Positions 9,243 to 19,500 of a stretch of 64,000 nt of DNA are shown piece after piece; position 1 is the first letter of the stretch, and every line of letters starts with the position of its first letter. This DNA is from Bacillus sp. FJAT-27916. Lineage in GTDB: Bacteria > Bacillota > Bacilli > Bacillales > Pradoshiaceae. The notes under the pieces were generated by a model. The model searched no databases and was not told the DNA's origin. It was given only the letters and a program-made list of their open reading frames with translations. Location of the stretch: positions 2,586,296 to 2,650,295 of the forward strand of contig NZ_LFZV01000001.1 of the NCBI RefSeq assembly GCF_001183965.1, written 5' to 3'. The translations under genes and the position numbers were made by a program.

Positions 9243-10187
9243 TTAAAAGTTTTCGAAATATTCAGCTGCAAACCTTTTATCCTGCTCCAGCTGGGCAATG
9301 AGGGCATCGAGACCTTCAAACTTCTTCTCATCACGAATTCGTGTACACCATTTAACAGTGACTTCCTCACCATATATATGATCCTCAAAATCTAATAGAT
9401 GGACCTCAACGGTCGGAATCTCCTCTTTCTCAGAGTGGAAGGTCGGCTTGTACCCTACATTACAAATGCCATTATGCCATGCTCCTTTTACGAGCATTCG
9501 TACACAATACACACCCACACCAGGCAAATAATAATCAGGGTCGACTTCCACATTGGCTGTCGGAAAGCCGAGCAGACGCCCTCTCTTCTCCCCGTCAACC
9601 ACCTGTCCCTTCACATTGAATGGTCTTCCCAAGAGGCGTGCCGTCTCTTCCACATTCCCGCTTATAAGCTCCTTGCGTATTCTTGTTGAGCTTATTTTCT
9701 CGGAGTCAAGCTCCTGCTTGGAAACAATCGTCTGAGCGATTTGTCCATGTGTATACATTGGGAGGTCTTCCATTGTCCCTTTGCCGCGATGCCCATACGT
9801 ATAGTCAAATCCAGCCACGATATGCTTCACATTCAAGGAAATTAAATATTCCTTCACGAAAGCCTCCGGACTCAGGCTTGCAAATTCCTTCGTAAAATGA
9901 ACGATAAATAAATAATCAATCCCCATTTGCTCGATGAGAGCCACTTTCTCATTCATGGGCGTTAACTGTCTGACATGCTTGACTTCCTTATTTAATATAA
10001 CGGACGGATGAGGGTCAAAAGTCATGACAGCCGTCTGAAGTCCTTTTTCCTTTCCCGCTTCTATAGCCGTTTGTATGACTTGGCGGTGCCCTGTGTGAAC
10101 ACCGTCAAAATAGCCAAGGGCAATGGCTAACGGGGGAAATTCATCCCCTTTAAATGTATGGGGATGATGAATCTTGATTATTTGCAT
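9243..10187 (-). CDS. ribF: Bifunctional riboflavin kinase/FAD synthetase
   Basis: Converts riboflavin to FMN and FMN to FAD. In B. subtilis the gene is called ribC. The N-terminal FAD synthetase domain (about residues 15-180) has the nucleotidyltransferase motifs ALGYFDGVHTGHRQVI and ISSTRIRKELISG. The C-terminal flavokinase domain (about 185-305) has GRLLGFPTANVEVDP, followed by PGVGVYCVRM and GICNVGYKPTF. The length of 314 residues is normal. It follows truB with a gap of 38 bases, as in the B. subtilis nusA-infB operon. AAAAGGGGAATC precedes the start. Confidence 0.97.
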   Translation of the reverse strand: MQIIKIHHPHTFKGDEFPPLAIALGYFDGVHTGHRQVIQTAIEAGKEKGLQTAVMTFDPHPSVILNKEVKHVRQLTPMNEKVALIEQMGIDYLFIVHFTKEFASLSPEAFVKEYLISLNVKHIVAGFDYTYGHRGKGTMEDLPMYTHGQIAQTIVSKQELDSEKISSTRIRKELISGNVEETARLLGRPFNVKGQVVDGEKRGRLLGFPTANVEVDPDYYLPGVGVYCVRMLVKGAWHNGICNVGYKPTFHSEKEEIPTVEVHLLDFEDHIYGEEVTVKWCTRIRDEKKFEGLDALIAQLEQDKRFAAEYFENF

Positions 10188-10225
10188 AATGATTCCCCTT
10201 TTATCTAGTCTCCACCAATAGTTTA

Positions 10226-11152
10226 CTATACATTTGGTATAACTTTAACAGGTTTGCATAACCCTTTCTTCTCCGGATGATGCTGATAGACAGCCAAGAG
10301 TTTTTCCTGTTCATTCAAAACCGCAAAAGGACTTTGTATTTCCCCTGCCAGGAGATCGCGTTCAGACAGAACAGCGCCATTTTGAACCCTTGAGGCAATG
10401 TCTGGAGACACCTGAAGCCTTGGCAGGTCCACGATTCCTTCTTCAATAGGTCTTAAAACGCTCTGGACTTCCCCATTTTCTGCTAGTTCGCTCAAGCGCT
10501 CTAAGCTGATGGCATCCTCCAGTGTGAAGCGCGCCGACCTCGAACGGACTAATTTAGACATATGTGCGGGAAAGCCTAATTGTTCACCAATCATGCAGGA
10601 TAAGGTTCGGATATACGTTCCTTTTCCGCAAGCGACACGGAATTTGAACGAGATGGAGTCCCCTTCGAACACATCTCTGTCATCAAGAAGCTCTATCTCA
10701 TAGATTCGCACCTTTCTTGATGGGATCTCTACCTCCTGGCCTTTTAACGCATACTCATACAATCGTTTTCCATTCACCTTCACCGCTGAATAGATGGGGG
10801 GTGTCTGCGTAATTTCCCCTGTCAAGGAGTCGAAAATGGCTAGAATCTCTTCACGCTTAATCACCCTGTCCACTTTCTTCTCGCTGACAATGTCGCCTGA
10901 GGCATCCTCCGTTGTTGTAGACCAGCCAAGCGTTACTTCCCCTATGTATTCCTTTCCGGCATCGGTAATATACTCTGCAACCCGTGTAGCCTTTCCGAGG
11001 CAGATTGGCAGAACACCTGTCACATCGGGATCAAGGGTCCCTGTATGTCCGACCTTTTTCATTTTGAGAATCTTCCTCACCTTAATAATGCAATCGTGGG
11101 AGGTCGCTCCTGCCGGCTTATTCAAAATGAGAATTCCATTTAATTCACTCAC
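10226..11152 (-). CDS. truB: tRNA pseudouridine(55) synthase TruB
   Basis: Makes pseudouridine at position 55 in the T-arm of tRNAs. The 308 residues start with GILILNKPAGATSHDCI. The catalytic aspartate is Asp41 in GHTGTLDPDVTG. The RNA-binding insert and KGTYIRTLSCMIGEQLG follow, and a C-terminal PUA-like segment is present. The likely start is GTG at 11152. The Shine-Dalgarno match is weak, so the start is less secure than the gene. It lies between rbfA and ribF. Confidence 0.96.
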   Translation of the reverse strand: MSELNGILILNKPAGATSHDCIIKVRKILKMKKVGHTGTLDPDVTGVLPICLGKATRVAEYITDAGKEYIGEVTLGWSTTTEDASGDIVSEKKVDRVIKREEILAIFDSLTGEITQTPPIYSAVKVNGKRLYEYALKGQEVEIPSRKVRIYEIELLDDRDVFEGDSISFKFRVACGKGTYIRTLSCMIGEQLGFPAHMSKLVRSRSARFTLEDAISLERLSELAENGEVQSVLRPIEEGIVDLPRLQVSPDIASRVQNGAVLSERDLLAGEIQSPFAVLNEQEKLLAVYQHHPEKKGLCKPVKVIPNV

Positions 11153-11196
11153 TTCATCACATCATTTCCATAAAAAATTTCGCTCACACAGAAAAG

Positions 11197-11218
11197 GGAT
11201 AGACATAAATGTCTATCC
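11197..11218 (-). terminator. Terminator-like hairpin at the end of rbfA
   Basis: A perfect 11-base-arm palindrome, GGATAGACATT and its complement, overlaps the last base of the rbfA stop codon and is followed by CTTTTCTG on the minus strand. The T-run is short, so it would be a weak terminator or an mRNA 3'-end stabiliser before truB. Confidence 0.45.
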
Positions 11219-11577
11219 TACTCTTCCTCATTCTTCTCTTCTTTATGAATTTGGTGGAGAAGGCTTTCGATTCGATTTCCATAATCGATGGATTCATCGA
11301 ATTCAAACAGCAATTCCGGCGTCTTGCGCAGACGAATACGCTGTCCAAGCTCGGAGCGGATGAATCCCTTTGCTTTCTCAAGGCCTTTAAGCGTATCCTC
11401 TCTCTTTTCAGCGTCTCCCAAAACAGAGATATACACTTTTGCCTGCTGAAGATCGCCTGATACTTCAACATCAGTGACCGTCACAAATCCTACCCTCGGG
11501 TCTTTTAGCTTACGACCAAGGATATCGCTAAGTTCTTTTTTCATTTGTTCCCCAACACGGGTCGATCTAAGGCTCAT
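11218..11577 (-). CDS. rbfA: 30S ribosome-binding factor A
   Basis: Assembly factor that binds the immature 30S subunit near the 5' helix of 16S rRNA. The 119-residue protein begins [20 protein letters not shown], has [20 protein letters not shown] as the conserved core, and the KH-type fold ending [21 protein letters not shown]. It sits 13 bases downstream of ylxP in the infB operon, the usual position in Bacillus. Confidence 0.97.
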   Translation of the reverse strand: MSLRSTRVGEQMKKELSDILGRKLKDPRVGFVTVTDVEVSGDLQQAKVYISVLGDAEKREDTLKGLEKAKGFIRSELGQRIRLRKTPELLFEFDESIDYGNRIESLLHQIHKEEKNEEE

Positions 11578-11590
11578 ATTTTCACCTCTT

Positions 11591-11869
11591 TTAAAACCAT
11601 TCTATTGATGTAACTGTACGTTCGATTTCCGGGAAAGAATCCAAATAAGCAATAGCTCTTTGTAATTCCCTTTCCGTAGAGACCTTAGAGGAGGAGACAA
11701 CGACGATGGCGATCACCGTTCGCTGCCATGTATCCTGAAAGTCCACTTCTGCAACAGAAGCGTTGAATTTTTGTTTCAAACGGGGGATGACCCTTTGCAG
11801 AACTGCTCTCTTTTCCTTTAATGAATGCACATCAGGAATCAGACATTCACATTCTGCGGCGCCAATCAT
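11591..11869 (-). CDS. ylxP: YlxP, DUF503 family protein
   Basis: A 92-residue protein of the DUF503 family, starting [20 protein letters not shown] and ending with [11 protein letters not shown]. The family is conserved between infB and rbfA in Firmicutes. Its function is not firmly known; the location suggests ribosome assembly or translation, and a RbfA-like role has been proposed for the family. Its start overlaps the infB stop by four bases, so translation is probably coupled. Confidence 0.93.
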   Translation of the reverse strand: MIGAAECECLIPDVHSLKEKRAVLQRVIPRLKQKFNASVAEVDFQDTWQRTVIAIVVVSSSKVSTERELQRAIAYLDSFPEIERTVTSIEWF

Positions 11870-14160
11870 GCTCGTTTGATTTCCTCCATGACATAGGCTT
11901 CAATAACGTCGCCTTCTTTAATGTCATTGAAGTTCTTGATTGTGATACCGCACTCATAGCCTTGAGCGACTTCTTTCACATCATCTTTAAAGCGTTTAAG
12001 CGTATCTAGCTCTCCTTCAAAGATAACGATTCCTTCACGAATAAGGCGGATTCCGCTGTTACGCGTGATTTTACCGTCAGTCACATAGCTTCCGGCAATC
12101 GTACCGACTTTAGAGATTTTAATCGTTTGGCGAACCTCTGCTTGCCCGATGACTTTTTCTTCATATTCAGGGTCAAGCATCCCTTTCATCGCAGCTTCAA
12201 TCTCTTCAATCGCTTTATAGATAATACGGTGAAGACGTACGTCCACTTTTTCAGATTCAGCAGCGCGTTTTGCGTTAGCATCAGGTCTAACGTTAAATCC
12301 GATGACAATCGCATTGGATGCAGCTGCAAGGATGATATCAGATTCAGTGATCGCCCCTACACCAGCATGGATGATTTTCACTTTCACGCCTTCTACTTCA
12401 ATCTTTTGAAGAGAAGCGGCTACAGCCTCAACAGAGCCTTGTACGTCACCTTTAACGATGATGTTAATTTCTTTAACTTCCCCTTGTTTAAGCTGGTCAA
12501 ACAAGTTTTCAAGCGTCACGCGGGAGCTTTCATTACGAGAAGCAAGCAATTGTTTCTGTGCACGAGCTTCCCCGACTTGACGAGCAGTCTTCTCATCACT
12601 AAAGACAACAAAGCGGTCGCCTGCTTGCGGCACTTCGTTCAATCCAGTGATTTCAATTGGAGTAGATGGGCCGGCTTCTTTCACACGGCGGCCTAAATCA
12701 TTGACCATTGCACGTACTTTACCGAACGTATCGCCGACAACGATTGGATCACCAACGCGAAGTGTTCCATTTTGCACCAACAGTGTCGCTACTGAACCGC
12801 GGCCTTTATCAAGCTCTGCTTCAATAACGGTACCGATTGCTTTACGATTAGGATTGGCTTTATATTCATTTACCTCGCTGACAAGCAAGATCATTTCAAG
12901 CAATTGATCGATTCCTTCGCCTTTTTTAGCAGACATCGGAACAAAGATAGTATCCCCGCCCCACTCTTCTGGTACTAGGCCATTTTCCACCAATTCCTGT
13001 TTCACGCGATCAGGGTTGGCACCTTCTTTATCCATTTTATTGACAGCAACGATGATTGGCACTTCTGCAGCTTTTGCATGGTTGATTGCTTCAATCGTTT
13101 GCGGCATAACACCATCGTCTGCTGCAACGACAATAATCGTGATATCTGTTACTTGAGCACCACGTGCACGCATCGTAGTAAAGGCGGCGTGTCCTGGTGT
13201 ATCAAGGAAGGTAATCTTCTTGCCGTCTACTTCTACTTGGTAGGCACCAATATGCTGGGTAATACCGCCTGCTTCGCCTTCCGTTACCTTTGTATTACGG
13301 ATGGCATCAAGCAAGGTTGTTTTCCCATGGTCAACGTGTCCCATAATCGTAACGACTGCTGGGCGTTCCACCGTATTTTCTTCTGGATTTTCATCGTCTG
13401 CAATGACCGCTTCAAGGTCAGTAACATCGACTTTGATGATTTCTTCTACTTCTACACCGTAGTCTGCACAGATTAATTCAATCGCGTCCTTATCCAGTTC
13501 TTGGTTAATGGTTGCCATTACACCAAGCATGAATAATTTCTTGATGATTTCACTCGGCTCACGGTGAATTTTTTTACTTAGTTCAAGGACAGAAAGTGAT
13601 TCTGTAAACGTGATTTTTTCTGGTAATTCACGTTCTTTCCTTGGAGTTGGCTGATGCTGTGATTTATTTTGGTGACGTTGATTGCCACGTTTATTTTTAT
13701 TATTTCTGTTATTTTTGAAGTTTCCTCTTCTTTGATTATCTTGCACGCTTTTTTTCCCTTCATTACCCTTAGTTGCCGGTTTATTCTTTGTATTATTATT
13801 ATTTGTTGAATTCTGGTTGTTTCTTCCCCCAGATTGGTTTTGCCTTTGACCTTGTGCTGCACTCGCTGCAGGTCTGGTATTTGCTTGGCCGCTTCGATTT
13901 GTCTGCGGCTTTTTTTGCTGCCCGTTTTGATTCACTCGGTTTTGGTTCTGGTGTTGATTGTCTCTAGTTTGAGCAGCTGGAGAAGACTGGGACTTTGATG
14001 ATGCAGGATTGAACAGCTTTTCAAGCCTTTCAACTGCATTATCTTCCAAGGCCGTCATGTGATTCGAGACCTCAATCCCCATATCCTTCAGTTTATTAAT
14101 CACTACTTTACTAGACACATTGTTCTTCTTCGCATATTCATATACACGTACTTTACCCAT
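11866..14160 (-). CDS. infB: Translation initiation factor IF-2
   Basis: GTPase that places initiator fMet-tRNA on the ribosome. The 764 residues begin with an IF2 N-terminal helical domain ([20 protein letters not shown]). A linker of about 110 residues very rich in Asn, Gln, Arg and Lys follows, then a second IF2_N domain ([20 protein letters not shown]). The G domain starts near residue 270 with [12 protein letters not shown], has DTPGHAAF and NKMDK, and domains II, III and C2 follow. The linker makes the protein about 50 residues longer than the 716 residues I recall for B. subtilis IF2. The GGGGGTGAAGGA upstream of the ATG is a good ribosome-binding site. Confidence 0.98.
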   Translation of the reverse strand: MGKVRVYEYAKKNNVSSKVVINKLKDMGIEVSNHMTALEDNAVERLEKLFNPASSKSQSSPAAQTRDNQHQNQNRVNQNGQQKKPQTNRSGQANTRPAASAAQGQRQNQSGGRNNQNSTNNNNTKNKPATKGNEGKKSVQDNQRRGNFKNNRNNKNKRGNQRHQNKSQHQPTPRKERELPEKITFTESLSVLELSKKIHREPSEIIKKLFMLGVMATINQELDKDAIELICADYGVEVEEIIKVDVTDLEAVIADDENPEENTVERPAVVTIMGHVDHGKTTLLDAIRNTKVTEGEAGGITQHIGAYQVEVDGKKITFLDTPGHAAFTTMRARGAQVTDITIIVVAADDGVMPQTIEAINHAKAAEVPIIVAVNKMDKEGANPDRVKQELVENGLVPEEWGGDTIFVPMSAKKGEGIDQLLEMILLVSEVNEYKANPNRKAIGTVIEAELDKGRGSVATLLVQNGTLRVGDPIVVGDTFGKVRAMVNDLGRRVKEAGPSTPIEITGLNEVPQAGDRFVVFSDEKTARQVGEARAQKQLLASRNESSRVTLENLFDQLKQGEVKEINIIVKGDVQGSVEAVAASLQKIEVEGVKVKIIHAGVGAITESDIILAAASNAIVIGFNVRPDANAKRAAESEKVDVRLHRIIYKAIEEIEAAMKGMLDPEYEEKVIGQAEVRQTIKISKVGTIAGSYVTDGKITRNSGIRLIREGIVIFEGELDTLKRFKDDVKEVAQGYECGITIKNFNDIKEGDVIEAYVMEEIKRA

Positions 14161-14179
14161 TCCTTCACCCCCGAATTAG

Positions 14180-14488
14180 TTAATCGAGCAAGGAGTTTAA
14201 TTTCTGTGCAAATCCCTCATCTTGTACGGAGACGACCACTCTCGCTTCTTTTCCAATTGCTTCTCCAAGCATGGAACGATCTTGGACCTTTCGAAGCGGC
14301 ACTCCGTAAAAATGACATTTGTCGGTGATTTTCTTTTCCGTATTAACAGAAGCATCCATTGATAATAAAACCAATTTCGCCCGATTGGAACGAATTTCCT
14401 TTATGACCAATTCTTCCCCGGAAATAACTTTTCTCGCTCGATATGCGAGTCCCAAAAGGGACATCCACTTCTTGTTCATTGTCGTCAT
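14180..14488 (-). CDS. ylxQ: YlxQ, L7Ae-family kink-turn RNA-binding protein
   Basis: A 102-residue member of the L7Ae/L30e/S12e family, related to B. subtilis YlxQ and YbxF. The segment [21 protein letters not shown] is the family signature, followed by [20 protein letters not shown] and the conserved end [17 protein letters not shown]. Relatives bind K-turn RNA; the physiological target of YlxQ is not settled. It overlaps ylxR by four bases and precedes infB by 19 bases. Confidence 0.95.
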   Translation of the reverse strand: MTTMNKKWMSLLGLAYRARKVISGEELVIKEIRSNRAKLVLLSMDASVNTEKKITDKCHFYGVPLRKVQDRSMLGEAIGKEARVVVSVQDEGFAQKLNSLLD

Positions 14489-14763
14489 TTTTTCTCCTTA
14501 GCCGCCAGTTCCAATAGTTCATCATAAATGGAAGCAGGCACGTCAGCATCTAAATGATTTGACAGGCTGTTTTTCTTTTTGGCAGCGTTAATGGCTTCCT
14601 CAGAAAGGCTCAAATAGGCTCCACGGCCGGATTTCTTCCCGGTTGGATCAATTGATACCTCTCCTTCCTTGGAACGAACAATCCGGATCATTTCTTTCTT
14701 TGGCTTCATTTCACCGGTGCCGATACATTTCCTTAATGGTATCTTTTTACGGTTGTTCACCAT
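14485..14763 (-). CDS. ylxR: YlxR family RNA-binding protein (RnpM)
   Basis: A small nucleic-acid-binding protein of about 92 residues. The family signature [20 protein letters not shown] lies near the N-terminus and [14 protein letters not shown] in the middle. Recent work on B. subtilis names this protein RnpM, a modulator of RNase P activity. Three starts (GTG 14769, ATG 14766, ATG 14763) follow one another. I chose the last because GGTGAGG is then at a better distance. It lies between nusA and ylxQ. Confidence 0.93.
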   Translation of the reverse strand: MVNNRKKIPLRKCIGTGEMKPKKEMIRIVRSKEGEVSIDPTGKKSGRGAYLSLSEEAINAAKKKNSLSNHLDADVPASIYDELLELAAKEKK

Positions 14764-14783
14764 CATCACCTCACCAATACTTT

Positions 14784-15911
14784 TTACTCTTCACTATCGT
14801 CATCGAGTCCAAATGTGAACCCGGTGAATTCCATTTCTTCTTCTTCATTGTCACGCACGACAGGGTAGATACCTGCTTCACGCGCATCTGTTTCACTCTT
14901 GATGTCAATCTTCCAGCCTGTCAGCTTCGCAGCAAGGCGGGCATTTTGACCGCGTTTTCCGATAGCGAGTGATAATTGATAGTCTGGTACGATAACTGTA
15001 GTAGCTTTTTCCTCTTCATTCACGATGACCTCAAGCACCTTAGAAGGGCTAAGTGCATTCGCAACGAATACGACAGGATCTTCAGACCATTTAACAATAT
15101 CGATTTTCTCGCCTTTTAATTCGTTGACGATCGCTTGGACACGCTGCCCTTTTGGACCAACACATGCACCGACCGGGTCAACTTCTGGATTATCAGAATA
15201 CACGGAGATCTTAGAACGGTCACCCGCTTCACGTGCAACAGATTTGATTTCAACCGTACCATCGAAAATCTCAGGCACTTCAAGCTCAAACAAGCGCTTT
15301 AATAATCCTGGGTGTGTACGGGATACAAAGATTTGCGGCCCTTTAGATGTTTTCTCCACCTTAGTCAGGAATACTTTGTAGCGCTCGTGCGGCTGGTAGC
15401 TTTCGTTTGGCATTTGCTCATTTGCTGGTAGCAAAGCCTCCGTTTTGCCAAGAGCCACATAAATATATTTAGAATCACGACGTTGGACAATGCCTGTCAT
15501 GATATCCTCTTCACGATCAATGAATTCGTTATAGACGATTCCTCTTTCAGCTTCACGGACACGCTGTGTGACGACCTGTTTAGCTGTTTGTGCTGCGATG
15601 CGGCCAAAGTTCTTTGGCGTAACCTCAAGTTCGACTACATCTTCAAGCTCATAGTTTGGATTGATGCCTTTAGCCTCATCAAGGGAAATTTCAAGACGGG
15701 AGTCAAATACTTCATCCACAATTTCTTTACGAGCAAACACTCTCATGGATCCATTCATTAAATTGAAATCCACGCGAACGTTTTGCGCTTGATTAAAGTT
15801 TCTTTTGTATGCTGATACAAGAGCAGCTTCAATGGCTTCTACAAGAACATCTCTTGAAATGCCTTTTTCCTTTTCTAAAATGGTCAGTGCATCGAGTAAT
15901 TCATTACTCAT
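14784..15911 (-). CDS. nusA: Transcription termination/antitermination factor NusA
   Basis: RNA polymerase-associated elongation factor that promotes pausing and intrinsic termination. The 375 residues contain the N-terminal RNAP-binding domain (MSNELLDALTILEKEKGISR), an S1 domain (about 135-200, with GIVQRRDSKYIYVALGK) and two KH domains (DPVGACVGPKGQRVQAIVNE and LAIGKRGQNARLAAKLTGW). It ends in an acidic tail, EEEMEFTGFTFGLDDDSEE. There are no C-terminal AR repeats, which is normal for Bacillus. It follows rimP by 29 bases. Confidence 0.98.
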   Translation of the reverse strand: MSNELLDALTILEKEKGISRDVLVEAIEAALVSAYKRNFNQAQNVRVDFNLMNGSMRVFARKEIVDEVFDSRLEISLDEAKGINPNYELEDVVELEVTPKNFGRIAAQTAKQVVTQRVREAERGIVYNEFIDREEDIMTGIVQRRDSKYIYVALGKTEALLPANEQMPNESYQPHERYKVFLTKVEKTSKGPQIFVSRTHPGLLKRLFELEVPEIFDGTVEIKSVAREAGDRSKISVYSDNPEVDPVGACVGPKGQRVQAIVNELKGEKIDIVKWSEDPVVFVANALSPSKVLEVIVNEEEKATTVIVPDYQLSLAIGKRGQNARLAAKLTGWKIDIKSETDAREAGIYPVVRDNEEEEMEFTGFTFGLDDDSEE

Positions 15912-15940
15912 CTTACTAATCCCCTCCTAAAATCTACCCC

Positions 15941-16414
15941 TTATGAAAAGCTGACGGCAAGTCTTGCCTTTGCAATCTTATCATAGGGAATGACAAGTTC
16001 CTTTTTACGTGTTTTAATTTTGATTTCAAGCGTAACCTGAGAACCGTCAAAATCCTTCAGGGTGCCTTCAAACTCTTTCTCATTGTCAATCGGCTCATAC
16101 GTTTTGACATGGACATTCTTGCCGATTGCCTTTATATAATCCTGGTCTTTCTTCAAAGGACGCTCTGCCCCTGGTGAAGAAACCTCTAGGAAATAATTAT
16201 TGGAAATAGGGTCCTTTTCATCCAGCTGTTCACTCAGCTTCTCAGAAACGAGGCCGCATTCCTCAATATCCACGCCTCCGTCCTTATCGATATACACTCT
16301 AAGGAACCAATTTCTGCCCTCTTTAACATATTCAACTTCCACGAGCTCGAGGTTTAACTCTTCAAGGATCGGGGCAGCCATCTCCTCGACGATCTCTGTT
16401 ACTTTCTTGCTCAT
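15941..16414 (-). CDS. rimP: Ribosome maturation factor RimP
   Basis: Assembly factor for the 30S subunit, known in B. subtilis as YlxS. The 157 residues show the family signature [19 protein letters not shown] and [20 protein letters not shown]. The C-terminal SH3-like domain has EFEGTLKDF and [28 protein letters not shown] precedes the ATG. It is the first gene of the nusA-infB operon and follows a promoter and a hairpin that could act as an attenuator. Confidence 0.97.
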   Translation of the reverse strand: MSKKVTEIVEEMAAPILEELNLELVEVEYVKEGRNWFLRVYIDKDGGVDIEECGLVSEKLSEQLDEKDPISNNYFLEVSSPGAERPLKKDQDYIKAIGKNVHVKTYEPIDNEKEFEGTLKDFDGSQVTLEIKIKTRKKELVIPYDKIAKARLAVSFS

Positions 16415-16469
16415 ACCTTCACTCCTTTACGGCCTATGTATGCGACTGAATATCATCCTAATACAAACG

Positions 16470-16493
16470 AAAGAGTGGGTTTCCCCACTCTTT
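16470..16493 (-). terminator. Hairpin with imperfect U-tract in the rimP leader (attenuator or polC terminator)
   Basis: AAAGAGTGGG, a four-base loop and CCCACTCTTT form a perfect ten-base stem, followed on the minus strand by CGTTTGTATT. It lies 77 bases past the polC stop but also downstream of a good promoter at 16526-16554. Transcripts starting there must therefore pass it before reaching rimP. The broken U-tract is of the kind that depends on NusA for efficiency. Confidence 0.7.
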
Positions 16494-16525
16494 AGCACAT
16501 ACGTATCAGCAGTAATTCTTACTTG

Positions 16526-16554
16526 AATATAACATAAAGTTATCGAATTTGCAA
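16526..16554 (-). promoter_or_regulatory. Sigma-A promoter of the rimP-nusA-infB operon
   Basis: TTGCAA (16554-16549), a 17-base spacer and TATATT (16531-16526), with TG one base before the -10. The start would be near 16519, about 105 bases before rimP. Confidence 0.65.
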
Positions 16555-16569
16555 ATAACCGTGCCTTTC

Positions 16570-19500
16570 CTAGAACAAGGATAGCTGGTTTTGATCTGGC
16601 ATATTTTCAAGGCATCCATGATTATCCAAGTATTCTAAGATAGTTTTTGATACCTTACCTCTTTGCTGCAAGTCTTCCTTGGATAAGAATTCGCCTGTTT
16701 CTCTAGCTTTCACAATATTATAGGCAGCATTCGTACCAAGTCCTGGTATCGAATTAAACGGCGGGATCAGCGTATTCCCGTCAATGATAAATTCTGTTGC
16801 GCTTGAGCGGTACAAATCTACCTTCTGGAAGCTGAATCCGCGCTCACACATCTCCAAGGCTATCTCAAGCACCGTCATCAAGTTCTTCTCCTTCGTGCTC
16901 GCATCAAGACCCTTTTGGTTGATCTCATCGATACGGGAACGAATCATTTGAGATCCCTTCACCATGGCATCAATATCGAAATCCTCCGCCCTGACTGTAA
17001 AGTATGCCGCATAGTAGAGAAGCGGATGATGGACTTTGAAATAGGCAATCCGAACCGCCATAAGGACATAGGCCGCGGCATGGGCTTTCGGGAACATGTA
17101 TTTAATCTTTTTACAGGACCCAATATACCAAGCCGGAACTTTGTTCTTAAGCATTTCTTCTTCCATATCCTCTGTCAGTCCTTTCCCCTTACGAACGGAC
17201 TCCATAATCTTGAAGGCAAGGGATGGCTCCAGCCCTTGGTAGATCAAGTAGACCATAATGTCATCACGGCAGCCGATAACCTCGCTCAGGTTACAAATAT
17301 TCTCCTGAATGAGCTCCTGGGCATTGCCTAGCCATACATCTGTTCCATGGGATAGACCGGAAATCTGAACAAGCTCCGCAAATGTAGTTGGTTTTGTATC
17401 CTCAAGCATTTGGCGGACGAATCGTGTCCCGAATTCAGGAACGCCGAGCGTACCGGTCTTACAATTAATTTGCTCTTCCGTGACACCGAGCACCTCCGGC
17501 GAGCTGAAGATCTTCATGACTTCCGGATCATCCGTTGGAATCGTCTTTGGATCGATGCCGCTTAAATCCTGAAGCATCCGGATAACGGTCGGGTCATCGT
17601 GTCCCAGTATATCCAGCTTCAAAATATTATCGTGGATGGAGTGGAAATCAAAGTGGGTCGTTCTCCACTCTGAATCACTATCATCCGCCGGGTATTGAAT
17701 AGGGGTGAAATCATAGATGTCCATATAATCAGGTACAACGATAATCCCGCCCGGGTGCTGACCAGTTGTCCGCTTAACACCTGTACAGCCGCTGACTAAA
17801 CGATCCGTCTCAGCTGAACGAAGATGAAGATTATTATCATTAGCGTAACCGCGGACATAGCCATAGGCTGTTTTCTCTGCGACCGTACCGATTGTTCCCG
17901 CACGGTACACATAATCTTCCCCGAACAATACCTTCGTATAATTGTGGGCCTGCGGCTGATATTCACCTGAGAAGTTCAAGTCAATATCTGGTACCTTATC
18001 TCCTTTAAACCCTAGGAATGTTTCAAACGGAATGTCATGTCCATCTTTAATGTACGGCACATGGCAATCCGGACATTCCTTATCAGGAAGGTCAAATCCA
18101 GAGCCGACGGAACCGTCATTAAAGAATTCCGATTGCTTGCATTTCGGACATACATAATGCGGCGGAAGCGGATTTACCTCGGTGATCTCTGTCATTGTCG
18201 CAACAAAGGAAGACCCGACTGAACCACGGGAACCAACGAGGTATCCATCATCAAGCGACTTCTTAACAAGCTTATGCGAAATCAAATAAATAACGGCGAA
18301 CCCATGGCCGATGATACTCTTCAATTCTTTCTCAAGTCGTGCTTCAACAATTTCCGGCAGGTTCTCCCCATAAATCATTCTTGCCCTGCCATAACTCATG
18401 GAACGAATTTCTTCATCCGCTCCTTCAATCTTCGGTGTATATAAGTCATCCTTGATTGGCTTGATCTCTTCAATCATATCTGCGACCTTATGTGTATTGG
18501 AGACAACGATTTCCTTTGCTTTTTCCTCACCAAGGAAAGAGAACGCGCGGAGCATTTCATCTGTCGTGCGGAAATGAACATCCGGCAAGGAATGGCGGTT
18601 CAACGGATTGGCACCACCCTGCGAGTTAATCAAAATCTTGCGGTAGATCTTATCGTTCGGGTTTAAATAATGAACATTACCCGTCGCCACAACCGGTTTA
18701 TTTTGTCTTTCGCCGATTTTCACGATATTCGCAATGATGGATTCAAGTGCTTTATCATTACGCACAAGCTCCATTTCAATCAGAGGCGCATAGACCTCCT
18801 TCGGATGTACCTCAAGATAATCATAAAACTCAGCTGCTTCCTCTGCCTCTTCAAAGGATTTCTGCATCATGTTCTCAAACACTTCACCGCGGTCACAGCC
18901 TGAACCGACTAGGATGCCTTCCCGGTATTTCGTCAGGATAGACCTAGGCAGACGCGGCACACGATAGAAATAATTCAAATGAGCGATGGAGACAAGCTTG
19001 AATAAATTCTTCAAGCCCTCCTGGGTTTGCGCAAGCAAGGTGCAATGGTATGGTCTTGCCCGCTGGAAGGCCTTGCCTTTCCCCATATTGTCATTCAGCT
19101 GATTATGGTTAACGATGCCTTTCTCATTAGCATCCTTCAGCATTTTCATGAGCAAATGTCCGGTCGTTTCAGCATCATAGATGGCACGGTGATGCTGAAC
19201 GAGCTCGACATCGAATTTCTTCGCCAAATTGTTCAAGCGGTGGTTCTTCATATCCGGATAGAGGAAACGTGCTAATTCAAGCGTGTCAATAACCGGATTT
19301 TCGGCTTTGCCGAAATTCAGCTTCTTATAGCCCATGTTCAAGAAGCCCATATCAAAGCTTGCGTTATGGGCAACAAAAATGCTGTCTCCGGCCCAATCCT
19401 TGAATTTTGTCAGTACCTCATCGACCTCTGGAGCATTTTCAACAAGATCGTCCGTAATGCCCGTTAAATTAATGGTCGTTGAAGACAGCTTATGGTGCGG

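Noticed and set aside
10794-11363. 189-codon plus-strand frame across truB and rbfA
   Set aside because: Runs antisense across two conserved genes and the hairpin between them. No supporting start signals.
12127-12696. 189-codon plus-strand frame inside infB
   Set aside because: Antisense shadow of conserved IF-2 sequence, with an unlikely Phe/Asp/Asn-rich product.
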